Positions 12,531 through 41,600 of a stretch of DNA of 64,000 bases are shown here, piece after piece. Made by a program: the position numbers and the translations under genes. The notes beneath the pieces are model-generated. The model ran no database searches and was not told where the DNA came from. It worked only from the letters and a program-made list of their open reading frames with translations. Position 1 is the first letter of the stretch. Each line of letters starts with the position of its first letter. Source of the DNA: Pholis gunnellus (taxonomy: Eukaryota > Chordata > Actinopteri > Perciformes > Pholidae); the NCBI GenBank assembly GCA_910591455.2, contig OU342815.1, positions 24,611,856-24,675,855 on the forward strand, in the 5' to 3' direction.

Positions 12531-13639
12531 CAGTGGTGGCCGTCAGGGCCTGCAAAGCCTTCTCTGCTGGCCTAAACAGAATCACAAAGTTAGAGCTACT
12601 TTATAATTTAATAATGTTTCTTAAATACACTACATGTGTCATAATGTATAAATGCAGCTTGTTTTAAGTAAAGCTTTTATCCAATCAGAGTTCACCTCTG
12701 TGTCTCTAGGTAGAAGAGAGGCCCCAGGCCTGCAGACTCACCAGTGAATCCATGTGCAGGTTAAGTGAATGGGGACGATGTTGTTGATCGTCATAGTGTT
12801 CAACCAATCAGATCTTTAGTTTGACATGTTGGGCGTATTCTTTGACGTGTCAGAGCTGCTAGCTGGCCTACAGCTACGTCAGCATTAACACACAGCTCAG
12901 TTTTCAGCAGCAGCTCTGCAGTGAGGTGCAGCGTGCGCTGTGATTGGTCAGTGGGCGAGCACGTGACTATCGTGAAACAAAACTTAAGCAGAGGCTTAGT
13001 CGGAGTAGTGAGAGTTCAAATTGAAAGATATGGAAGAAATTATATTTTTTGCATTTTGCTTGGTAGATTATTGTTTTTTTTACCTAGCTTTGTTTTTTAA
13101 CACTCAATGGCTGAAGGAGGAGAAACGGATTTGTGAGTTGGGATTTAACCGTGGGATTAAACTCTTTGTCAACAAAGAAAAGAGGATTTGATCAGCATTT
13201 GGTAAGTAACTGGTTTGTTTTTTTACATCTAATACCTGAATGGCCCTTGAGTGTGTAGCAGAATGCGTGTTACTGCTGTTGTTTTCCCGTTAAGCTAGTT
13301 AGCCTAGCCTCCAAGAACACGTGCGGAGCCCCAGCTGTTTTTTGTTGTGGTTCTTTTTGTTCCGGTTCAGAGGTCACACAGACCGTTGTCTCCTAGTGAG
13401 CGCAGAAAACATTATATTTCCTACAATTTAAGCTTCTGCATTTTCCAAATGCACTAGTATTATTCAAACGTATTGTTCGGTTTGTAAGCCTCGTACCGAA
13501 CGGTTTAATACGAATACGTAACTTTATATAGTTACAGCCCTAGAAACGAATAATAGCCGGAGATGTGGCGCCATCATGTGGTTATAAGGTGGTATTTCAG
13601 CAGTGAAGGCCCAGGTATAAAATGCACGGCCCACCACTG
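12531..13639. mobile_element. Degraded hAT-type DNA transposon, 1.1 kb
   Basis: The left end CAGTGGTGGCCGTCAGGGCC and the inverted right end CAGTGGTGGGCCGTGCA are imperfect terminal inverted repeats; both continue with CCTTC(T/A)CTGCTG. Flanks are GTTTTTAT (12523-12530) and CTTTTTAG (13640-13647), a decayed 8-bp target duplication typical of hAT. There is no transposase ORF inside. A second hAT-like end (GTTACAGCCCTAG, 13,531-13,543) lies within, suggesting a nested insertion. Located between ccdc141 and crocc2. Confidence 0.6.
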
Positions 13640-13647
13640 CTTTTTAG

Positions 13648-15355
13648 AAAGTGAGACCAGTTGTTGGTGTGAAAACATTCTGGTACCAAACACACAGGAA
13701 TTTAGAGAGAGACACTGAGGACACTTTTGGGTTTGTAGTCTTAATAATTACATATTTTCACTGTCTTATGCTTGATAAATTATTAAAAAAGACAAACATA
13801 TGTATAATTCATGGCACACTTCAAAAGAGTTAAAATAATTATGTGTCTCTCCTTGTTGACTATCGTACATATTTTTTGTGAAATAAGGTTTAGCAGCTTC
13901 AGCTCCTTCAGTCATGAAGGTAAAAAGGTGAATATATTCTAAATATAACTGATTCTTTTCATTGCTTTGTGCTCTCCAGTCTGTTTCTACTCAAACATCT
14001 GGTGAGTAAATAAAGAGGGTCAGTTTGAGCAGCTGGCGGTGCGTTCGAGGTCATAATGTGTTTAAATGAGAGCTTCCCTTATTCTGTTAAATTCACTCAT
14101 CAAACACTCAATTTCTCCATCAACAGAAACATCTGTTCAGTTATTAATGCCTCATAAATGAGTTATTAATGGTTCATAAATGAGTTATTAAGGCATCGTA
14201 AATGAGTTAACGCATCGTAAATGAGTTATTAACGCATCGTAAATGAGTTATTAATGCCTCATAAATGAGTTATTAATGCTTCATAAATGAGTTATTAACA
14301 CATCGTAAATGAGTTAACGCATCGTAAATGAGTTATTAACGCATCGTAAATGAGTTATTAACGCATCGTAAATGAGTTATTAACGCATCGTAAATGAGTT
14401 ATTAACGCATCGTATATTAGTTATTAACGCATCATAAATTAGTTATTAATGCATCATAAATTAGTTAATGCGTCATAGACCAGTTAAGAGACATTCATTA
14501 CATCTATTTATATTATCTAACATCTGTCCAGTGATTATTCTGTTTGGTAGTAGTACTGTTATAAATGTTAGTTATGATTAATAAGTTATTAATAAGTGAC
14601 TGACCACCCAAAAGTTTGAAATAATAGTTTATCAGTAAATGATTAAAAGTGTTCTGTTCCACCGGACTCATATTTATGTTTAAAATGTTAACAATATTAA
14701 AAACAATCCTTTAAGAGAAGCAGGAACATGGAACATTTAAATTAAATAAATGCAAAGTAACTGATAACGCTGCCTGTTCCGTACACAAAATTATAAAAAT
14801 ATCAAATATCTTTCAACTACTATTCAGCTTCTATATAAATTTATACATCAATATTTTTTTTGTTTTTGTTTCACTGAGAAACAAAAAGTGCTGACGGGTT
14901 GTAAAATGTTTTCACTGTTTATTGAATTCACATTTACTCCTCTTTAAAGTTTGTGTTTATACATAAATACATAAGCTACATAAAGTAAACAGTACCTGAG
15001 ACACGTTCATGGAGATCAGGACGTTAGTCCGCCGACACTGGAGAGAAAAGTCAGCCGAGAGACTCGGAGAGAGAGAAAGGGGGAGAGCGGTTAAAAATAG
15101 CTTCCAGTAGATTATCAGTGTGCTGAATGACAGACGTCTGTCCTCCATAAACAAAGGGAGACACATTCAAACACCTCATCACAGATTAACTTTGCAGTAT
15201 TCAGTCTGAACAAAGTACACGTAGTACACGTATTGAAGTAGAAGTATTTTACCTGAGTATTTCCATGTGAGGCTCCAGTTAGAGAGCCGTCAGCGCCTCC
15301 TGCAGGCGGCTCAGAGCATCACAACAGAGAGAAGCTCCTGATGAACACTTAGGTT
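13648..15355. other. Intergenic stretch, no gene seen
   Basis: Apart from the 22-bp array this is AT-rich unique sequence. The short ORFs at 13,651 and 14,957 have no recognisable content. I see no exon with flanking splice sites and heptad or domain content. Confidence 0.5.
14130..14475. repeat. 22-bp AT-rich minisatellite
   Basis: About 15 copies of a unit with core AAATGAGTTATTAACGCATC. Some copies drop 'TTATT' or change CGT to CAT. Intergenic between ccdc141 and crocc2. Confidence 0.9.
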
Positions 15356-15361
15356 TTTATT
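15356..15361 (-). terminator. AATAAA, candidate crocc2 poly(A) signal
   Basis: Perfect AATAAA on the minus strand 360 nt after the crocc2 TAA, the first such hexamer downstream of the stop that I see. Confidence 0.4.
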
Positions 15362-15720
15362 GAGCTTCATATAAAAACACACACAGCTGACCTCTGACCG
15401 TCACATGAGCCGGACTGGAGGATTATGGGAAACGTAGTGTGTCAAAACAGAATAGAAATACAACACAGTAACTCACTCATTGACCTTTAAACTGGCTCAT
15501 AACTTTAATAACTGATCGTTTGTTGTGACTTTAAAAAGTTTGTAAACTCAAATAAGTCGTGAGGCGTTCAGGGTCCCTCTGGACAAACCATCCTGCTGGA
15601 GGTACTTTGTATAAAACTACAGTATCAAAATGTATTATTTATATATTCTGTGAATCTCAGAGTTCTGTTCATTTGGTCCGGAGAAACACTGAAGACTCAG
15701 TGTTTTTTAGGATTCAGGCG

Positions 15721-32152
<16,432 letters not shown>

Positions 32153-32699
32153 GCTGACTGGTAGACCTGGTCTTCAGGGATCCTGGTGTAGTGGAGACCC
32201 ACAAGAGTTTATATATATGTAACACAGTGTGGTATTAGTACCTTTACTGTTACATAGTATATTTACAGTGTGGTATTAGTACCTTTACTGTCACATAATA
32301 TATTCACAGAGTATTTCAATAATGGGGTGGTATTAATACTTCTACATATATAAAGTGGTGTAATATGATGTACTATGGTGTAATATGGTGTATTATGATG
32401 TATTATGATGTTCTATGATGTACTATGGTGTATTATGATGTACTATGATGTACTATAACTTCCTCTGTGGGGACAAAATAACAGAAACACCAGTTCCAAC
32501 TCTCTGAACCAACATTAAATATTAACGTATAAATATTATACTTCACACGTGTGTGCTGTGTACTTGTACTGCAGTAATGGTAGTATTAGCAGGTACTCTG
32601 TTGGTGTGCGTATCTAATCAGCTTGTATTAATCTGTTAAAGTGCAGAGACAGCAGACTGTAGCTAGCCTGTTAGCATGCTAACAGCAGGAAAACAAGAC

Positions 32700-32950
32700 T
32701 GTCAATAAAGTTAATTCAAGTGCGTGACGGTACCTGCTGAAGCTGCTGTACGAGCGTCACTCAAAAAAGTGTCGAAAACATTTTTAGAACACTTTAAAAA
32801 CTACAAACCGCTTCAGTTATCCGGTCTGCACGAGCTGCTGTTTGTTGTTAGCATATTCAAACCAGCGGACGTGACCTTTGACGCCGGAGACAATGAGGTC
32901 ACGTCACGGGAAACAAGGCGATGAAATTCAGACAGCGACCCCTGTTGACC
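32700..32950 (-). promoter_or_regulatory. Candidate crocc2 promoter / non-coding first exon
   Basis: This lies 550-800 bp upstream of the first crocc2 ATG. It is richer in CpG than the AT-rich flanks and contains a CRE-like TGACGTGA. On the minus strand, CAGCAG|GTACCG is a good splice donor, so a short untranslated exon ending near 32,735 is possible. I looked for an X-box (RFX site), expected for a cilium gene, and found only a poor match. The assignment is positional inference. Confidence 0.25.
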
Positions 32951-33119
32951 GAAATATATATATATAATATAATACAAAAATGTTGACTTCAAACGTATAT
33001 TTCAAAAGAATAAGAAAAATGTATGTTGACTTCAAATGTGTAGTTTGAATAGCAAATTAATTATAATAAATACTAATAATTTAGATTGAATTGAACACAT
33101 CACAGCTCCACTGAGCACG

Positions 33120-35320
33120 AGTCACATCAGAGGCACAGGTGGAACACGATAACATCTGTAAATAACAGGAAAATAAAGTATGAAGATATAAATAAGGCTG
33201 AAATCATAGAAAACCTGTTGACATGGAAACAGAAATAAAATCAAACAGAAATAAAAAACATCAGAGAAATCAGACAATGAAGAGAATTTATTATCACACA
33301 AAGATACAAACAGCTCGTTTTTATATAAAACTGGAATATTCTGAGATAACGAGTTGTTTATCATGAAAATAATATATATTATTACTCCAAAACACGTATT
33401 TTATATCTAATTTTTATAAGCAAACACAACACATTGAATAAACTACTGTTTGGCTACGTGATGATATTCAAAAGACACCCGAGGGTCTAATGTTGTCTCT
33501 AGATGTGTAAAACAAAAGTCACGACACAAATCTGTATTTCAGAATAAAAGTGCACAGCACAGCTCTCAACATATTAAGATAATATTCAGTTATTCTTTGG
33601 TTTAACAGAAACATGCTGCATCACATGACGATGTCATATTCTGATTTACTAAATCAGAAACAGCTGAGGCACTTTTAATTAACATTTAATTAATAGCTTA
33701 TCAATCATCTATAAATAATAACAAACGTACATTTACAGAAAAAAAACATAAATCACTTTTGCTTTGCAAAGCAACTTTCAAAATAAGGTGTGCTCTTATT
33801 TTGAAAATACACCATTCTCAGGATGTGGTCACACCAGCGTTTCAAAATCTAAAAGCGTTTTTTTTTTTTTTTTAATTGGCAGATTCTGCAGTTTTGACAA
33901 ATAAAACTTTGGACATATTTTTTTTAAGTTCAGCTTTGACGACAGAATTCACCATGTTGACCAATCAAAAAACTCCTTCACAGAGCTCAGCTGTGATTGG
34001 ACGGAGAGCCGGAGAGTACAAAATGCAGGAAGCTATCGTCGCTAGCTGCGTGTCACCGTCCAGTTCTATTAAAGCTCAAACTGCTCATCAGACAGGAAGT
34101 AATCGTACAAACTGCATTCAGTTAGCATCTTAGCTAGCTAACTTGCTAACTTGTAGTTTTCTTTAACTGTCCATGTACCAAGTCTAGTTAGCATGCTAGC
34201 TAGCTTGGCGAACTAAAGATACATGAAGCCAGTCACACTGTTTCAAGGCTGGATGTTTAGTTATTAGAATTGTTAAATTTTTACCTGCACTGAATAGTAG
34301 ACGCAAAGGACTATGGGTAATCCTCAACACAACGGAGGATTCGCTATTAGGTAACGTGTCCGTGAATGTCCGTGGACAATATAATGTTAACTTAAAAAGT
34401 ACATAAGAGTTGAGCTGGCTTTATTTTGTTGGATATTATTTGTTTTAGATTATATTCGCCGTGTTTTCATTAAGTTAACTATACGTTTTTTATGTTTTAT
34501 TGCCAGTAAAAATGTCTCCAGTGTAGCTAGCTAACACTAGCGTGATGCCGTCTTTCTAGACAGAGCATGCGCAGTTGTCCACAAGTGATGAACATTCTAC
34601 TGTGTCCTTTGTCATAAATGCAGTTGTGGAATAAACCTGCTGTTACCACAAGCCTGACCAGCTCCATGAGATTCACATAGCCAGGAGACATCTCACAGAG
34701 GTTACACTAGCATGCTACTGAAAGTCACGACTTCAAGTAGCCACAAGCTTCCAGCTGTTTCAACTCAATATGAACTTCACTGAATCGTCTAAAGCGTTTA
34801 TCTTACTTCTGTTTAGGTTATTTCTGCAGCCAAAGAAGATTCAGTCAGGAGGAAGCAAAGACACAAATGATATTTTTCAAGATATTCTTCAGGTTAAAGA
34901 CGCTGAGGTGTGTTTTCATGAACTTGAATGGATTAAGTGGATTTTCATTTGAGTGTTCAGTGTTTTTATTGAGCTTTCTCTGATGAGTTTGGCCTCAGGA
35001 CTAAAGCTGAGACCCTCTTCTGATGTTCAGTGTCTGTTTCCACCTGCTTAGATTAGCTCAGGTTTAAATCCCCTACAGACATAAATCCAGTCTGAATGGA
35101 GCTTTAGACTGAAAAAAGCTAAAGAGCTTAAAGTTCTCTAGTTTCAGGTTCTCAAATGTGAATGTTTGCTGGTTTTCTGTGTCTTCGATAGTCTAGTGAA
35201 TATCTTTGTGTTTCGAACAAAACAAGTAATTTATAGATCAAATGCCGATATTCAAGTCTTGGTAAGAAGTCACATGATACGCTGAATGATAAAACATAAA
35301 ATCTAAAAATTAGCCGTTGA
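33120..35320. other. Intergenic stretch between crocc2 and tspear, no gene seen
   Basis: AT-rich, with ORFs no longer than 85 codons and no domain content. It contains the palindrome GCTTTGCAAAGC (about 33,760) and a hairpin with stem TTCAAAATAAG (about 33,778-33,806), features often left by miniature DNA transposons. I could not find matching terminal repeats. Confidence 0.45.
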
Positions 35321-35324
35321 CTCA

Positions 35325-35330
35325 TTTATT
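35325..35330 (-). terminator. AATAAA, candidate tspear poly(A) signal
   Basis: Perfect AATAAA on the minus strand 444 nt after the tspear stop. It would define a short 3'UTR. Other hexamers exist further left in this AT-rich stretch. Confidence 0.3.
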
Positions 35331-35773
35331 CAAACCAAACGTTCAGAGTGTTTTAATGGTTGTAAACCTGAATTGTGACCACAGTAGAGTCTGATACATC
35401 CAACATAAGAAGATACCATCCCGTCCTGGATGAGTACTCGGGGGCGGCGTCCTTATCACCTGAGCTTGACATGACTTCACTTTTTTAAATAATTTGTTTC
35501 AGAAAAGTGCTTCATATATAGATCAAGTTTACTATCATTACCTTCCCTGAAGAGATGAAGCTGGACTGGAGTCCTGAAACTTCTTCCACAAGCTGAAGCT
35601 GTGAATCAATTAAAGTCCGAAGACTTCCCTCAGTTCTGAAGAAAACAATAGTGTTGTGATGCTGATGAATTTGGTCAATCATGAATTGTTTTGGGGTTTA
35701 AGGACCTCGTCGAGTCTGGAGGTGACGACAGTCGAGTCTTGCAGTAGTTTTGTTTTCGAAGTCTGAGTTTCTT

Positions 35774-38637
35774 TCAGTAGGTCCTGAGTTTGAAGACCTT
35801 ACTGAGCCTGGAGGTGGCGCTGGAGTACACGAGGAAGGAGCCTTCATCGGTGCTGAAGTATTCCCAGTCTCTGCAGCCGAACGTTGGCAGACTGTGGACC
35901 GGAACAAAGCCCTCATAACCCTGCCACCTGAAAACACAAAACATACAGAGATAGTGAGCTACAAATAAACAGAAACTAACAGACTCCATTACACACCAAC
36001 ATAAACCCCAAAACACCAACTGAAACCAACAATCAACAACAGACAACAACAGACAACAACAAACACCAACAGAAACCAACAAACACCAACAAACACCAAC
36101 AATAACCACCAGAAACCACCAGACACCAACAAACACCAACAAACACCAACAGACACCAACAGAAACCAAAAAATACCAACAGACACCACCAGACACTAAC
36201 AAACACCAATAGACACCAACAGACACCAACAGAAACCAACAAAAACCAACAAACACCAACAGACACCAACATAAACCAAAAAATACCAAGACACCACCAG
36301 ACACCAACAAACACCAACAGACACCAACAGACAACAACAAACACCAACAGAAACCAACAAACACCAACAAACACCAACAATAACCACCAGAAACCACCAG
36401 ACACCAACAAACACCAACAAACACCAACAGACACCAACAGAAACCAAAAAATACCAACAGACACCACCAGACACTAACAAACACCAATAGACACCAACAG
36501 ACACCAACAGAAACCAACAAAAACCAACAAACACCAACAGACACCAACATAAACCAAAAAATACCAAGACACCACCAGACACCAACAAACACCAACAGAC
36601 ACCAACAGACAACAACAAACACCAACAGAAACCAACAAACACCAACAAACACCAACAATAACCACCAGAAACCACCAGACACCAACAAACACCAACAAAC
36701 ACCAACAGACACCAACATAAACCAAAAAATACCAAGACACCACCAGACACCAACAAACACCAACAGACACCAACAGACACCAACAGAAACCAACAAACAC
36801 CAACAGACACCAACAGAAACCAAAAAATACCAAGACACCACCAGACACCAACAAACACCAACAGACACCAACAAACACCAACATAAACCATCAGACACCA
36901 ACAAACACTAACAGAATCCAACAGACACCAACAGACACCAACAGACACCACCAGACACTAACAAACACCAATAGACACCAACAGAAACCAACAAACACCA
37001 ACATAAACCATCAGACACCAACAAACACTAACAGAATCCAACAGACACCAACAGATAGGAAGTACACACCTGTAGACGACACTATTCAGAGTGTAGGAGC
37101 TGCCGTCATGAGAGTTGGCTACAACCAAGAACTTTTCCTCTCCGATGGTGAAGAACTCCCAGTCCACAGCACTGAACAAAACAACCTCATGTCATGTTTT
37201 TGGTCTCTCCATTCTCAATGAGGTTTGGGCGACAACCGGCCAACATCAGCCCAACAACTGGAGATTGGCGATACATTTCGTATAAACGTGAGTGTGTGTG
37301 AGGCAGCTGATCGGTTCTCAATATTTTGAGGCAGACTGTTGAATTAGCAACATAAAATGACAAACATTGCCGAATTGCCCAAAGAAACCTGATTCTATAG
37401 ACCTGCTGCTCTGCAATGAGCCGGTTGGTCACCTGTGTGTGAGGATGTCCTGGAAGCGGATGAAGGTCTGCGTGAGCCTGTTGAGCTCATACACGGTGGA
37501 GTTGATGCTGTAGAGATTCGGGCCGTGGCTCGAAACCTTCTGACTGTTGGCGACAGCGAGAAAGAACCTGCCGTCGATCTGAAACGTTTCCCAGTCCGTC
37601 GCTCCCACCGTCTTTAGGGAGAGGAATAAATGGATGGTAACCACTGACGGTAAACGTTCGCATCGAGGTACATTTACTTTTTAAAAACAAACATTGAATA
37701 CAATGACGTAACAGGAAAGATGACCAGGTGTTTTTATTCTAAAATAAGCACGTAAAGCAGTTTGTTCCAGAGTGAAACATCTCAACAACGACTGGTCAGA
37801 TTTCCATTAAAGTCACTGTGGGAATTCATGTTCCCCGCAGGATGAATCCCAGTCATTCTGGTGACCCCTGACCTTTTCTCCAGCCCCACCATCAGGTTCC
37901 ACTTGCACACAAGAAGTATCAAAACGTTCTGATCATAACTGATCAGATTGTCCTGAAATGCTCTTATCTGCTTCCTGCGCTCCAGAGGGTGAACCCTTCA
38001 GATTTTAATCAGCCCAAGATCTTCTCTACCACTTTAACGGCTCTTTAAGAATAAAAATACAATTTATTTTTACAACAATAATAAAAAAGAGTTACAGAAG
38101 AAGCAACAGCATGTTATAATCACAGTTCTTTAGGGGGGCGGGGCTACACAGTGATTGACAGGTCTCTACCAGAGACGTATACGGCGTCTCTACGTCACTC
38201 CTCCTCAGTCCAAATATGGTCACTTCCTGTTCACTGGTTGCAAAAAACAAGATGACGACGGCCAAAATGCAGAACTCGAGAATTTACGCTCTACATTTTA
38301 GAGCCTTTTTAATTCAGTCATCAGAGAAATCATCAGTGTGTATTTTTGGTTGTGGATGTAATGCCTCCTGCAGCCTCTAGAGGACGCCAGCAGGGTGTTT
38401 ATTTGTGATCTGAGATCTATTTATAGATCAATTACACAACATGTTCTGTGTCTGTTTCTGTCAGAAGTGGAATTAAAGATTCATGAAACTTTAACATGTT
38501 TTTTGTGGTTTTTAAAAATCCAATAAAAGTCTTCAGTGAGATGATCCGCCCTGATGGACGAGTCCAAACAGTCTGCTGCTGGAAACCCCCTCACACACAC
38601 ACACACAGAGACACACACACACACACACACACACATA

Positions 38638-38676
<39 letters not shown>

Positions 38677-41600
38677 ACAGACACACTCACACATACACAC
38701 ATTAATTACAGTCCTCTGGTTCCTGTGTTTTAATTGGAGGGTTTATTTTCCGTTTTAATGAACTAACTGAGCAGAAAAAGTAAAAAGACATTTTCATAAA
38801 TCATAAAGTGATTTTTTTAAAGAAGTGCTTTCATGTGAACGTCTGTCATCACATTTAGTTTTAATACCTTTTTACCTGCAGGACGTCCTGCCTTCAGAAT
38901 TATTACAGGAGAGAATGAAGAAGCAGGAAACATGCAGGTCAGCTGTGTTATAAAGGATCTTATTTCATTAATATACAGGTTACAAAAGCCCAATAAACCA
39001 GGTACAGGTGAAGTTTGATCATCAGTAAACTGATAAAGATCTACGAGGTCTTCAAAGAACCTGAATGTTCCTTTAATCCAGACAGAAGCTTCAATAACAC
39101 ATTCAACTGAGATAACCCTCTTCATCACCTGTTCAGGTAGAGACTCACCTGTACAGATAGAGACTCACCTGTACAGGTAGAGACTCACCTGTTCAGATAG
39201 AGACTCACCTGTACAGATAGAGACTCACCTGTTCAGATAGAGACTCACCTGTTCAGGTAGAGACTCACCTGTACAGATAGAGACTCACCTGTTCAGATAG
39301 AGACTCACCTGTTCAGATAGAGACTCACCTGTACATGTAGAGACTCACCTGTACAGATAGAGACTCACCTGTTCAGGTAGAGACTCACCTGTACAGGTAG
39401 AGACTCACCTGTACAGATAGAGACTCACCTGTACAGGTAGAGACTCACCTGTACAGATAGAGACTCACCTGTTCAGGTAGAGACTCACCTGTTCAGATAG
39501 AGACTCACCTGTACAGGTAAACCAGACCTGCTTTCTTCAGGTCTACGACACAAAGACAACAGACACTGACCGGGATGCTCTGGAAGGTCTGGAAGCAGCC
39601 ATCCAGCCAGACGTACACGGTGGAGCTGATGGTGGTAGTCTGACCGTCAAAGGTGTTGGCGACCACCAGGAAGTGGTACGGTCCCACGGAGAAGAACTCC
39701 CAGTCATACGCTCCGGACGTGGACAGAGTCTGGTTCACCTCAAACAGCTGCAGGTGACAGAGAGGACAGAGGGTCAGGACAAGAGACGATGAGACACAAT
39801 GAAGGTAGACAAGGTAGAACAGGTGAGGACAGGTGAGGATACAACTCAGTATGAAAGGACAGGACAGGAAAGAATGGGTGAAGACAAGAAACAACAGGTC
39901 AGCAGATAAGAGGATATTAAGGATTTAAGGTGTTTGTGAGGACCGTGTGTTTGTGAGGACAGTGTTTGTGAGGACAGTGTGTTTGTGAGGACAGTGTTTG
40001 TGAGGACCGTGTGTTTGTGAGGACAGAGTTTGAGGACAGTGTTTGTGAGGACCGTGTGTTTGTGAGGACAGAGTTTGAGGACAGTGTTTGTGAGGACAGT
40101 GTTTGTGAGGACCGTGTGTTTGTGAGGACAGAGTTTGAGGACAGCGTTTGTGAGGACAGTGTTTGTGAGGACCGTGTGTTTGTGAGGACCGTGTGTTTGT
40201 GAGGACAGTGTGTTTGTGAGGACAGTGTTTGTGAGGACCGTGTGTTTGTGAGGACAGAGTTTGAGGACAGTGTTTGTGAGGACAGTGTTTGTGAGGACCG
40301 TGTGTTTGTGAGGACAGTGTTTGTGAGGACAGTGTTTGTGAGGACCGTGTGTTTGTGAGGACCGTGTGTTTGTGAGGACCGTGTGTTTGTGAGGACAGTG
40401 TTTGCGAGGACAGTGTTTGTGAGGACAGTGTTTGTGAGGACAGTGTTTGTGAGGACCGTGTGTTTGTGAGGACAGTGTGTTTGTGAGGACAGTGTGTTTG
40501 TGAGGACCGTGTGTTTGTGAGGACAGTGTTTGTGAGGACAGTGTTTGTGAGGACGTTACCTTTGTGTCTGCGTTCCACCTGTAGATCACACTGTGGATGT
40601 TGTGATTGGAGTCTCTGGCTGAGGACACAGAGACACTTTAATCACATTATTATTATTATTATTATTATATAATTAGTTTCATGTAGTTTAAATAAATATC
40701 TAACGTCTCATCTGATGCTGGAGAAGACACGTTGGACTGTTGCTTTAAATGTGTGTGTGTGTGTGTGTGTGTGTGATCTAACCACAGTACACCGGCATCA
40801 GCTGACTTTCTTTCTTTCTGTGTTTTTCTTTCAGACGGTCAGATCATAAACAATCTTTCTTTCCTTCCTTTCAGCTCAGATCAATGAGTGTTTTATCTTT
40901 ATAGGACACACACACACACCACATGAATGTGCAGGTGGAGATGTGTTTGATGTTAATGTTGCTCTGAACTCTCTGAACTCTTCACAGAGCTTTAAACTTC
41001 ACACGAGACCCTTTGGTAGCTGCTCTGGAGCTTTTGATCCTGTTACAGGTTCTTCTTCTGGTTTGTTTACCTCGTCTGTGATTGGCCACCACCAGGAAGC
41101 TGTGGTTGTGGATGTGGAAGGCCTCCCAGTCCAGAGCGGAGTGAGTCTCCAGAGTTTGGTGACGGAGGAAACGCCGCCGCCGCCGATTCCACCGATAGAT
41201 GACTGACAGCTCAGGCTCCGCCTCCCTGGAGTTCGCCACCACCAGGAAAATCTGATGAGAAGTAATACAACAACAGCAGCAGGTCAAACAGCCATAACAG
41301 TGAGAGGAAGTACGAGTGAATTTATCTTAATCTGAAAAGATTGCGGCCGGAAATGACCAGAAATCAAAATCAAGCACAACATTAACTTTTGTGTGAAAAT
41401 ACAAAACAGTGATTGATATGTTCCCTTACATCTCATAATAAAATATTCTATTTAGGTTAAATCAACAAGACTGTATTTTTTCTAGTTGATTCGTAGATCG
41501 GCATCTTTTGATAATTAATCGTTTTGATTGATTGTAAAAGGTTCCAGTTTATTCTCTCTGGAGGAGATTTGTGTTGAAAGCTGCAGCAGCTCTCACCTGA

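Noticed and set aside
32860..32920. RFX X-box in the crocc2 promoter
   Set aside because: Best candidate (GTCACGGGAAAC) lacks key bases of the GTNRCC/RGYAAC consensus.
32724..32924. 66-codon plus-strand ORF in the crocc2 upstream region
   Set aside because: No ATG at its start, no recognisable domain, and the position fits a promoter or untranslated exon of the minus-strand gene.
33740..34140. Harbinger- or hAT-like MITE around the TTCAAAATAAG hairpin
   Set aside because: Short palindromes only; I could not find a matching pair of ends or a target duplication.
35774..36951. Long Cys/Val/Leu/Trp ORFs that look like membrane proteins
   Set aside because: Hydrophobic look comes from GTTGGTGT repeats on the minus strand of the ACACCAACA array; only 35774-35927 is coding.
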